From Eubacteriales Family XIII. Incertae Sedis bacterium (GTDB lineage: Bacteria > Bacillota > Clostridia > Peptostreptococcales > Anaerovoracaceae), in the NCBI GenBank assembly GCA_031272485.1, contig JAISTV010000010.1, positions 1 to 35,675 on the forward strand: a stretch of 35,675 nt of DNA, in the 5' to 3' direction. A model generated the notes under the pieces. It was not told where the DNA came from and searched no databases. It saw nothing but the letters and a program-made list of their open reading frames with translations. The stretch's first letter is position 1. Each line of letters starts with the position of its first letter. This document shows positions 24,376-31,614 of this stretch, one piece after another. The translations under genes were made by a program, and so were the position numbers.

Positions 24376-25581
24376 ATGTTTTTGAGTTTCTTTTATCTAC
24401 TGCGGGCGCGGGGGCTTAAGGTCTCCATGGGCGAGTGGATGACGCTCATGAACGCGCTGGACGAGGGGCTCGGCGGCAGCGGCCTGACGGGCTTCTATTA
24501 CCTTTGCCGCAGTATCCTGCTCACGAGCGAGGCGGACTTCGACAAGTTCGACATGGTGTTCATAGAGTACTTCAAGGGTGTGACCACGCCGGAGGACCTG
24601 CCGGAGGAATTCTGGGAGTGGCTGGACGACAATGAGCAGTTTAAGGGCGCGGACGGATTTGACAGCTCTATGATCGAGAAGATGCAGGTGGACCTGGACG
24701 AGCTCATCCGCAAGTTCGAGGAGCGCAAGAAGGAGCAGCTGGAGCGGCACGACGGCGGTGCCTACTGGATAGGCACGGGCGGGCGGTCCATGTTTGGAAA
24801 CGCAGGCTTCAATGAAGAGGGTGGTATTCGCGCCGGTGGGGAAAGCCGGCATAAGACCGCGCTGAAGGTGGCCGGGCAGCGGAACTATCGCGACTTTCGG
24901 CAGGACAACGTGCTCGACATTCGCCAGTTTCAAATGGCCTTTCGCAAGCTGCGGCAGTACTCCGCGCGCGTGGACGAGGCCAAGACGGAGCTGGACATAG
25001 ACGAGACGGTGCAGAAGACCTCGGATAACGCGGGGCTGCTGGAGATCGTCTTTAACAAGCCGCGGAAGAACACGGTCAAGCTGCTGGTGCTGTTCGACTC
25101 GGGCGGCAGCATGCTTCCCTACAGCCGGCTTACGAGCAGGCTGTTTCAGGCGGTGAGCACCAGCAACCATTTCCGGTCGCTTAAGTGCTACTACTTCCAC
25201 AACTGCATTTACGACAAGCTTTACACGGACCCGCGTTGCCGGTACGGGCAGTGGATTGATACGGACTGGGCGCTACACAACTACGACGAGAGCTACAAGG
25301 TAATCTTCGTGGGCGATGCCATGATGGCGCCTTCGGAACTTACGCGGCCGGGCGGGAGCAACCAGTACCAGGTGTATAACGAGGTGCCGGGAATCGAGTG
25401 GCTTAAGAAAGTGCAGCGGCACTATTCGAAGAGCATCTGGCTGAATCCGGTGCGCTCCGGGTCGTGGGACGGGCTGTACCACTTCCGGACCATAGCCATG
25501 GTGCGCGAGGTGTTCCCCATGTATGAGCTTACGCTCGACGGGCTCGAGGCGGGCATCAAGCACCTGCTGGTTTCGCGATAA
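24376..25581 (+). CDS. VWA domain protein, CoxE-like (COG3825 type)
   Basis: 401 residues, four bases after the MoxR gene. The N-terminal half is a helical region (M-F-L-S-F-F-Y-L-L-R onward) with the family landmarks W-I-G-T-G-G-x-S-x-F-G-N (131-142), G-I-R-A-G-G and F-R-K-L-R-Q-Y-S. The C-terminal half is a VWA fold with a MIDAS-like D-S-G-G-S-M (D241-M246). The third position is Gly where the classic DxSxS has Ser, which I recall as usual in this family. Further landmarks are Y-Y-F-H-N-C, I-F-V-G-D-A-M-M and S-I-W-L-N-P-V. It likely forms the MoxR-VWA pair; an exported or metal-cofactor client is possible but not shown. Confidence 0.9.
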   Translation: MFLSFFYLLRARGLKVSMGEWMTLMNALDEGLGGSGLTGFYYLCRSILLTSEADFDKFDMVFIEYFKGVTTPEDLPEEFWEWLDDNEQFKGADGFDSSMIEKMQVDLDELIRKFEERKKEQLERHDGGAYWIGTGGRSMFGNAGFNEEGGIRAGGESRHKTALKVAGQRNYRDFRQDNVLDIRQFQMAFRKLRQYSARVDEAKTELDIDETVQKTSDNAGLLEIVFNKPRKNTVKLLVLFDSGGSMLPYSRLTSRLFQAVSTSNHFRSLKCYYFHNCIYDKLYTDPRCRYGQWIDTDWALHNYDESYKVIFVGDAMMAPSELTRPGGSNQYQVYNEVPGIEWLKKVQRHYSKSIWLNPVRSGSWDGLYHFRTIAMVREVFPMYELTLDGLEAGIKHLLVSR

Positions 25582-25600
25582 AAGGTGACGGAGAAAAGGG

Positions 25601-26536
25601 ATGGATGAGAAGACGCTTTACGATGTGATTATTCTGGGCGCGGGCCCGGCGGGGCTTTCCGCCGCGATTTATGCGGGGCGGAGCCGGCTTAATACGCTGC
25701 TCATAGAGCAGGGCGAGGACGGTGGGCAGATAATCCTCACGCACGAGATAGAAAACTATCCCGGCCAGATGCCGCAGGGCGAGCCTGGACTGGAGCTGGT
25801 GGCGCGTATGAGCGAGCAGGCGGCGCGCTTCGGCGCGGTGCGCGTACGCGACCGGGTTACGGCGGTCTCCGCGGCAGGCGACGTAAAGAGCGTCACCTGT
25901 GAGAAGGGCACGTACGAAGGACGCACGCTTATCCTGGCGCTGGGCGCCTACCCGCGGGCCATAGGCTGCGCGGGGGAGATGGATTTCGCGGGAAAGGGCA
26001 TTTCCTACTGCGCCACCTGCGACGGAAACTTCTTCACGGGGCTGGACGTATACGTGGCCGGCGGCGGCGACACGGCCGTACAGGAAGCGCTGTACCTTAC
26101 CCGCTTCGCCCGCAAGGTTACCATTGTCCACCGCCGGGACGAGCTGCGCGCGGTAAAGTCCCTGCAGGAGAAGGCATTTGCAAACGAAAAGATAGCCTTT
26201 CTCTGGGACAGCGTGGTGGAGGAGGCCGGCGGCAGCGGGTTGCTCAGCCGCATAAAGGTGCGCAACGTAAAGACCGGCGAGGTCACAGAGATAGAAGCGG
26301 CGGAGGGATTCATGGGGCTGTTTGGGTTCATAGGCTACGTCCCGCGCAGTGAGCTCTTGGAAGGGCAGGTCGCCACGGAAGACGGCTATATCCTCACGGA
26401 CGAGGAGATGCGCACGAGCGTCCCCGGCGTTTTCGCGGCAGGGGACATCCGCAAGAAAACCCTGCGCCAGGTAATAACCGCCGCCGCAGACGGCGCCACC
26501 GCCGCCATATCCGCAGAGCGCTACCTGGACGATTAA
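25601..26536 (+). CDS. trxB: Thioredoxin reductase (NADPH)
   Basis: FAD flavoenzyme that reduces thioredoxin with NADPH. FAD-binding G-A-G-P-A-G is at 14-19 and the redox-active C-A-T-C-D-G at 137-142. The NADPH domain has G-G-G-D-T-A (154-159) and H-R-R-D-E-L-R-A (177-184), whose arginines favour NADPH. The FAD C-terminal motif F-A-A-G-D-I-R is at 278-284, followed by R-Q-V-I-T-A-A-A-D-G. Length 311 is normal. The ribosome binding site is mediocre (AAGGTG well upstream, or AAAAGGG directly abutting the ATG). It is the last gene of the lgt-to-trxB run; no trxA is in the window. Confidence 0.96.
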   Translation: MDEKTLYDVIILGAGPAGLSAAIYAGRSRLNTLLIEQGEDGGQIILTHEIENYPGQMPQGEPGLELVARMSEQAARFGAVRVRDRVTAVSAAGDVKSVTCEKGTYEGRTLILALGAYPRAIGCAGEMDFAGKGISYCATCDGNFFTGLDVYVAGGGDTAVQEALYLTRFARKVTIVHRRDELRAVKSLQEKAFANEKIAFLWDSVVEEAGGSGLLSRIKVRNVKTGEVTEIEAAEGFMGLFGFIGYVPRSELLEGQVATEDGYILTDEEMRTSVPGVFAAGDIRKKTLRQVITAAADGATAAISAERYLDD

Positions 26537-26546
26537 CGCAGGAATC

Positions 26547-26579
26547 AAAAAGGCGGGCCACGCGGCTCGCCTTTTCTTT
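26547..26579. terminator. Bidirectional intrinsic terminator between trxB and lexA
   Basis: AAAAGGCGGGCC (26548-26559) pairs with GGCTCGCCTTTT (26564-26575), one wobble, around ACGC. T-rich sequence follows on the plus strand (CTTTTCTTTA), and a run of five A at its left edge gives T on the minus strand. It serves the convergent genes. Confidence 0.85.
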
Positions 26580-26605
26580 ATGTTAATCTTCACTCTCGTG
26601 GTTTA

Positions 26606-27244
26606 CTAATTCAAGTAGCGGAATACGCCGCGGACCAGTCCCAGTATGCTTGCGTCCTTTACGATGATGGGGCTCATGTTCTTGTTCTCCGGCTGCAGGC
26701 GCACGTGGCCGTCTTCCTTGTAGAAGGTCTTGACCGTGGCCTCGCTCTCGAACCCGTCCACCATGGCTACCACTATGTCGCCGTTCGTGGCGGTGTTCTG
26801 CTGCCGCACCAATACCAGATCCCCGTCGAAAATGCCGGCTTCTATCATGCTGTCGCCCTTGACCTTGAGCATAAAGTTCGTGCCCTTGATATACCGCTCC
26901 GGCACGGGCAGGGATTCTTCTATGTTTTCATCTGCCAGAATGGGCTGGCCTGCCGCCACACGGCCAACGACCGGCACGTCTACTATGTCGAAGCGCTCCA
27001 GCTCTTCCGCCTTGGTCCTGGGCCCGGTGTTCTTTTCCGTAACCATAAGGGCGCGCGGCTTGGACGGGTCCTTCTTCAGATAGCCCTTATATTCCAGACG
27101 CTCGATGTCCTTGTGGACCGTAGACGTAGACTTAATGTCCAGCTCGTTGCAGATCTCCCGCACCGTGGGCGGGTAGCCCTGCTTCCGGCTCTTTTTCTTT
27201 ATAAGTTCAAGGATCTTTTTTTCTCTGGGTTTGAGTGTGTCCAT
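26606..27244 (-). CDS. lexA: LexA repressor
   Basis: SOS-response repressor of 212 residues. The N-terminal winged helix-turn-helix is complete (G-Y-P-P-T-V-R-E-I-C-N-E-L then S-T-S-T-V-H-K-D-I-E-R-L). The autocleavage site is A98-G99 in G-R-V-A-A-G-Q-P. Catalytic residues are S132 (K-G-D-S-M) and K172 (A-T-V-K), so RecA-stimulated self-cleavage should be intact. The C-terminus L-G-L-V-R-G-V-F-R is typical. AGGAGGT precedes the ATG by six bases. It is transcribed alone, convergent with trxB, from the promoter at 27292-27320. Confidence 0.98.
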   Translation of the reverse strand: MDTLKPREKKILELIKKKSRKQGYPPTVREICNELDIKSTSTVHKDIERLEYKGYLKKDPSKPRALMVTEKNTGPRTKAEELERFDIVDVPVVGRVAAGQPILADENIEESLPVPERYIKGTNFMLKVKGDSMIEAGIFDGDLVLVRQQNTATNGDIVVAMVDGFESEATVKTFYKEDGHVRLQPENKNMSPIIVKDASILGLVRGVFRYLN

Positions 27245-27291
27245 GAGTACCTCCTGTATCTATGTTCGCGCGTGCTTATTTTCTAAGGATT

Positions 27292-27320
27292 ATCCTATCA
27301 CAGGAACGGCAGATTGTAAA
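27292..27320 (-). promoter_or_regulatory. lexA promoter with possible SOS operator
   Basis: On the minus strand: TTTACA (27320-27315), a 17-base spacer, TAGGAT (27297-27292). Overlapping the -35 box is GAAAC-AAGT-GTTTA, which keeps the AAC-N4-GTT core of Firmicute SOS boxes but lacks the outer CG. A half-site CGAACAT lies nearer the start codon. LexA autoregulation is expected; binding here is inference. Confidence 0.6.
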
Positions 27321-27455
27321 CACTTGTTTCAAAATTTTTTTCGCGCAGGCTCGCTGATCGAGAACGCGCGGCAGAAGCAACACAAGGCGGCGCGGCAGAA
27401 GCGGAGGTGAAGTAGATGTGGGGTGCGGCGCGGGGGGCTGGCTCGAGGTGCGGTG

Positions 27456-27488
27456 CTGGATTGCCGGAACAAGCCCGGCAATGACGTG
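27456..27488. repeat. REP-like palindromic element, copy 2 (inverted)
   Basis: This is the reverse complement of 12117-12149 with one difference seen by eye (A versus G in the CCGG-flanked loop). The hairpin arms are TTGCCGG and CCGGCAA with an AACAAGC-type loop. Its presence in two distant intergenic regions shows a dispersed family. Confidence 0.75.
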
Positions 27489-27631
27489 GGCTGCGGGCGG
27501 TGCCGCCTCGCGCGGCGCGCGCGCTTCTCGAAAAAAGTATTTTTTTGAAAGAGCGGCGTTATATTCTTCTCAAACTTATTCTTTCCGAAATTAGCCCAGA
27601 AAACCGAGATTCTTCACGAAATATACTGGTA

Positions 27632-27665
27632 AGGGAGCGGCGTGCCTGGAGGGGAGCCGCTCTCT
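27632..27665 (+). promoter_or_regulatory. Leader stem-loop upstream of the beta-helix gene
   Basis: AGGGAGCGGC (27632-27641) pairs with GCCGCTCTCT (27656-27665), one wobble, around a 14-base loop containing GGAGGGG. It is followed by A-rich rather than T-rich sequence, so it is not a typical terminator on this strand. Confidence 0.4.
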
Positions 27666-27825
27666 AAAAACAAAATAATTTGAGGGGAGTCTCGATTAGT
27701 TTTGCCGGTTTCGGGTAAAAAAAGAGAATAATTCGCACAGGCGGATTACCTGGATTTATTTTTTTCGGAGTAGCCGGGGGGGTTGGCCGTAGGGCCTTGG
27801 AACCGGTAGAAAGCGAGAGAGGGTT

Positions 27826-30800
27826 ATGTATCGGGGGAACAGTGTAAGTCCCGCTAAGGCGTGGGCGGTCATTCTGGCTATGGCGCTAGTCATCGCATGC
27901 GTAATGCAGGGGGCATTTGCATATGCGGACGAGGGCGACGAAGTCCAGAGCACGGAAGAGCAGCTTCAGGGGACGACAGAGACGGTAACGGAAGAAACCC
28001 TGCCGGTTAGTGAAGAAGAGGGCGTGGGCGAGACGGAAGATGGTTCTGTCTCCCCTGCGTCCGTGCTTGCTGTTCCTGCGGAGGAATCCGTATCCGAAGA
28101 GGCAGGCACGACCGTAAGCGAGGGTGGCATAAGCGCTCTGGCTGTGGTCGGTGAAGCCACGGTGCCGAGCGAGCAGTACCCGACCATAGAGTCGGCGGCA
28201 GCGGACGCCTCGGTAAGCACCATTGTCCTCACGGAGGCAAACTACAACCTCACGGGATCCCTCAACATATCCCGTGACCTCACCTTTAAGAGCGATAGCG
28301 GCGCGGTGATTACCGCCACGGGCCTGACGCGGCACATTTACGCGTGGGCGCCGGTGCGGCTTGCGTTTACGAACGTGACGCTCGATGGCGGCGGCGCGGG
28401 CGGCGGCATCCTCCTGGGCGCGGCCGGGATGAGCGTGATAGACGGCGCGCGGATTATTAACTGCGTATCGTCGGATAAGGGCGGCGCAATCATGACGGCT
28501 TTCGACACGGGCGTTTCGCTGACGCTTACCGGCAGCGTGGTCTCCGGAAACTCCGCTGTGAGTAACGGCGGCGGCGTTTACTGCTATGGCAATATAATAG
28601 TAGAAAGCTGTGTGATCTCCGACAACGTTTCCGCCGAGCAGGGCGGCGGCGTGTACACGTTCCTCGGCGCGACTATCAGCGGGAGTACGTTTAGCGGCAA
28701 CCGGGCGGTGAGCTTTGGCGGCGGCGTGGACGCGTTCAGCGGCACGGTGACCGTAGGCTCGGGCTCGCACTTTAGCGGCAACTCCATTTCCGCAACGGGC
28801 GGCAAGCGCGGCGGCGGCGCGGTGTGCGGCGAGGTGAGCGACGTGCTTGTAAGCGGCACGGACATTTCCTTTGACGGAAACGCGGCGGGCGTGGGCAGCG
28901 CGATTTTTGCGAACGGCCAGTTGGACATAACCGACGGCACTTCCGCGGCGCTGGCGAACGCGACCATTTCCTTTACGAACAACACGGGCGCTTACGCCAC
29001 CTACTCCGGCGGCGTGACGAACGTGAACGGCAACGTGCTTTACAGCGCGAACTACGCGGCGGCGCAGGCGGGCGGCGAGCTGAACCTTTCGGGGAACGTG
29101 GTGGTGACCGGCCACAACAAGCACTGGGGGATTCTCGCGGGCAGCAAGCTAAACATTGACGGCGGCAAGTACACGGGCAACGTGGGCGCGCGCCAGTTTG
29201 CCACGGCATGGCTGGACGCGAAGAACTGCGAGATTTCGAACAACACCGACGTGGAAAGCGGCGGCGGGGACTACGCGACCTTTATGTTTACGGACGGCGA
29301 GGGCGTGCATGTGAAACTCACGAACGTGGTCATGACCGGCAACGCGAATCACAGCGGTGACTTTGGCAGCGGCGGCGCGCTCTTCTACATCCGCACCGGC
29401 GGCGCGGTAGAGGTGGACGGCCTTACCTACAGCGGCAATACGGGCACGCAGAACGGCCTGTTCCGCAACTGGGGCCCGGCGACCGTGACGAACAGCACGT
29501 TTACGAACAACACCGGTTCGAACGGCACGGCCTTCACGGCATTTGGCGATGGCCTCAACTACAAAGTGGATATTATCGGCTGCACCTTTACGGGCAATGT
29601 GACGACCGGCGGCTACAGCTACGGCGCTATCCGCGTGGGCGGCGACGCGCTGATTTCCGGCTGCGTTTTTACGGACAACCACGTAAGCAACGGCGGCAGT
29701 GCCTGCGGGGGCGCGGTGGCGTTCTTCGGCAGCCGGCTCCATGTGACGGACTGCGCGTTTGCGAACAACACGAGCGACGGCTATGCCGGACACATGCTCG
29801 CGGACGCCCCGGAAATCCTGATTGAAGACAGCACGTTTGACGGCGGCAGCGCGCCGTATGGCGGTGCGCTCTACCTGCAGAACGCAACGAATGCGGTGGT
29901 CCGTAGCTCCTCGCTCACGAACAATGCGTCCGACTATTACGCCGGCGGTATTTTCGTGAACAATGTTAAGAACTTCACGGCGAGCGGCCTTACGGCCGGC
30001 AGCAACCGCTCCATGTACGCCGGCGTGTTTTACCTTCGCGGCACGGCTGACGGCAGCAACACCGCCGTCATAGAGGACAGCGTCTTTACGGGCAACCACG
30101 CGGACGAGTTCGGGGGCGTGTTCTACGCGCGGATTAACGGCACGCTGGACGTGACCGGCAGCACCTTTACGGGCAACGACGCGACCAACGGCACGGACGG
30201 CTGGACCGGTGTGGGCGCCTTCTACGCGAACACCGTGGGCACGATCAGCGGCTGCACCCTTACGGGCAACTACGCGGAGGACCACGGCGGCGCACTGTGC
30301 GTAAGCGCGGACTCCGAGCTTACCATTAAGGACAGCCTCCTTTCCGGGAACTACGTTACGGCGGAAGAGGGCGAGGGCGGCGCGGTCTTTACGGACGACC
30401 TGAGCCGGCTGCACACGGACGGCGTGACCTTTGAGAGCAACAGCGCCCCGCGCGTCTACGCACGCGGCCTTACCACGGCGGACGAGACGCTGCACACGGA
30501 GAACATTCTGGACACGGTCTACACCGCTGTTTTCCCGCACGCTTACAACAACGCGGACATAAACTACACGCCGGACGAGTTCGCGCTGCGCTACATGCGC
30601 AACTTCAGCGCGGCGGACGCGGTCTTCGCCTTCGGCGGCTCCGGCAACCCGGACGACCCCTTCCCGCTGCTCCTCGAGGCGGCGGAGGTAGAGGCGCTCG
30701 GCTGGACGCGGGACGGCTATGCGTTTGCCGGCTGGACGCTGGACGCGGAAGGCCTGGAGCCTTTCGACGCACCGGCCTCGTTCAAGGACGCAAGCATCAC

Positions 30801-31470
30801 GCTTTATGCGCAGTGGACGCCAATGGAAGTGGAAGTTGTTCCTACGGTGGACCCCCCGGTGGTGCCGCCCGTAGAGCCGCCTGTAGTCCCGCCTGAAGTG
30901 CCGACCGTGGATACGCCGGTTACCCCGCTCACCATAGCGGAAGTAATCGCGGCAGCGCCCGCGCCGGTTGCGGCGGCCATAGCGGACGCGACGGCGGAAG
31001 TTCTCGAAGTCGAGACGCCGCTTGCGGATATTGACGAAGAGGCATCCCCGCGCGCGGCGTCGGAAAACACCTGGCCGCTGCTGAACCTGATTCTCATGAT
31101 ACTGGGCGCGTTTGTGGCGGTGCTGGCCGTGGCGATTCGCAGAAAGTCGGAGGAAGAGGAAGACGAACAGCAGCCTCCGGTCGGCGACACGAGAATCCCT
31201 TACTCCTTCAGCGCGCCTGCCGGGGCTTTGGCGGCGGAGGAGAAGAAGCACGGGAAGGCCAAGTGGATGTTTGCCGCGGTAAGCGTGGTGGCAGCCGTAG
31301 CGGGAATCTGCTTCTGGATTCTCACGGAGGACTTTGCCGGGAAGATGGTCATTACGGACCGCTACACGCTTATGCAGGGCTGCATCGCGGCGGCCACGCT
31401 GCTCACGGCCATACTGGCCCGAGCGCTCAGACCCGACGGGAAAGAACGGGCCGAGCAAGCGCACATTTAA
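27826..31470 (+). CDS. Pmp-like beta-helix surface protein (1214 aa)
   Basis: The ATG at 27826 follows GAGAGAGGG. The signal peptide is clear: basic start, hydrophobic A-W-A-V-I-L-A-M-A-L-V-I-A, probable cut after A-F-A-Y-A. An acidic Glu/Thr/Ser linker ends with G-G-I-S-A-L-A-V. Residues about 115-880 form a right-handed parallel beta-helix with many turns of the pattern G-G-[AGV], then F-x-x-N or S-G-N; this is the repeat type of chlamydial polymorphic membrane proteins and related adhesins. An InlB-like repeat follows (about 30690-30810, ending L-Y-A-Q-W), then a Pro/Val-rich linker and the three-helix module (31027 on). No LPXTG motif is seen. Likely an adhesin; cargo and ligand are unknown. 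It has a paralogous C-terminus with the next gene, 144 bases downstream. Confidence 0.9.
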   Translation: MYRGNSVSPAKAWAVILAMALVIACVMQGAFAYADEGDEVQSTEEQLQGTTETVTEETLPVSEEEGVGETEDGSVSPASVLAVPAEESVSEEAGTTVSEGGISALAVVGEATVPSEQYPTIESAAADASVSTIVLTEANYNLTGSLNISRDLTFKSDSGAVITATGLTRHIYAWAPVRLAFTNVTLDGGGAGGGILLGAAGMSVIDGARIINCVSSDKGGAIMTAFDTGVSLTLTGSVVSGNSAVSNGGGVYCYGNIIVESCVISDNVSAEQGGGVYTFLGATISGSTFSGNRAVSFGGGVDAFSGTVTVGSGSHFSGNSISATGGKRGGGAVCGEVSDVLVSGTDISFDGNAAGVGSAIFANGQLDITDGTSAALANATISFTNNTGAYATYSGGVTNVNGNVLYSANYAAAQAGGELNLSGNVVVTGHNKHWGILAGSKLNIDGGKYTGNVGARQFATAWLDAKNCEISNNTDVESGGGDYATFMFTDGEGVHVKLTNVVMTGNANHSGDFGSGGALFYIRTGGAVEVDGLTYSGNTGTQNGLFRNWGPATVTNSTFTNNTGSNGTAFTAFGDGLNYKVDIIGCTFTGNVTTGGYSYGAIRVGGDALISGCVFTDNHVSNGGSACGGAVAFFGSRLHVTDCAFANNTSDGYAGHMLADAPEILIEDSTFDGGSAPYGGALYLQNATNAVVRSSSLTNNASDYYAGGIFVNNVKNFTASGLTAGSNRSMYAGVFYLRGTADGSNTAVIEDSVFTGNHADEFGGVFYARINGTLDVTGSTFTGNDATNGTDGWTGVGAFYANTVGTISGCTLTGNYAEDHGGALCVSADSELTIKDSLLSGNYVTAEEGEGGAVFTDDLSRLHTDGVTFESNSAPRVYARGLTTADETLHTENILDTVYTAVFPHAYNNADINYTPDEFALRYMRNFSAADAVFAFGGSGNPDDPFPLLLEAAEVEALGWTRDGYAFAGWTLDAEGLEPFDAPASFKDASITLYAQWTPMEVEVVPTVDPPVVPPVEPPVVPPEVPTVDTPVTPLTIAEVIAAAPAPVAAAIADATAEVLEVETPLADIDEEASPRAASENTWPLLNLILMILGAFVAVLAVAIRRKSEEEEDEQQPPVGDTRIPYSFSAPAGALAAEEKKHGKAKWMFAAVSVVAAVAGICFWILTEDFAGKMVITDRYTLMQGCIAAATLLTAILARALRPDGKERAEQAHI
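31027..31470 (+). other. C-terminal three-helix anchor module, copy 2
   Basis: 147 residues. D-I-D-E-E-A-S-P-R-A is followed by helix 1 (31072 on, W-P-L-L-N-L-I-L), an acidic/polar loop, helix 2 (from 31264) ending F-W-I-L-T-E-D-F, then K-M-V-I-T-D-R-Y-T and helix 3. Nearly identical motifs occur in the next gene. Confidence 0.8.
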
Positions 31471-31520
31471 TTATCAGACAATTCGGTTTAGAGGGACCGG
31501 ATTGGGGTATTAACAGTTCA

Positions 31521-31537
31521 TGAACCACAGTGGTTCA
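31521..31537. promoter_or_regulatory. Perfect palindrome upstream of the last surface gene
   Basis: TGAACCAC, one A, GTGGTTCA. The symmetry and size fit a dimeric repressor site or a short RNA hairpin. It lies about 78 bases before the start codon and just before a second hairpin. Confidence 0.5.
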
Positions 31538-31543
31538 CACGTT

Positions 31544-31569
31544 CGGGCAAGGGATAAGAGACTTGCCCG
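31544..31569 (+). promoter_or_regulatory. Leader stem-loop before the last surface gene
   Basis: CGGGCAAG (31544-31551) pairs exactly with CTTGCCCG (31562-31569) around a 10-base purine-rich loop. A G-run rather than a T-run follows, so a regulatory or stabilising hairpin is more likely than a terminator. Confidence 0.45.
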
Positions 31570-31614
31570 GGGGGAAAACGAGAGGGGACCCGCGGGGGCG
31601 GGGGAGGTAGAATT

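Larger units (their letters stand above)
27345..27825. other. Long non-coding region before the surface-protein pair
   Basis: No credible gene was found on either strand. It holds a REP-like element (27456-27488), GC-rich low-complexity sequence to about 27530, an A6-GTA-T7 hairpin (near 27538), then AT-rich DNA. A 10-bp stem lies at 27632-27641 with 27656-27665. Directly before the gene, GGCC repeats can pair (27784-27797). No convincing -35/-10 pair was seen. Confidence 0.5.

Noticed and set aside
29149-31464. Minus-strand open frame opposite the beta-helix gene
   Set aside because: Antisense shadow of the same type; no domain recognised.
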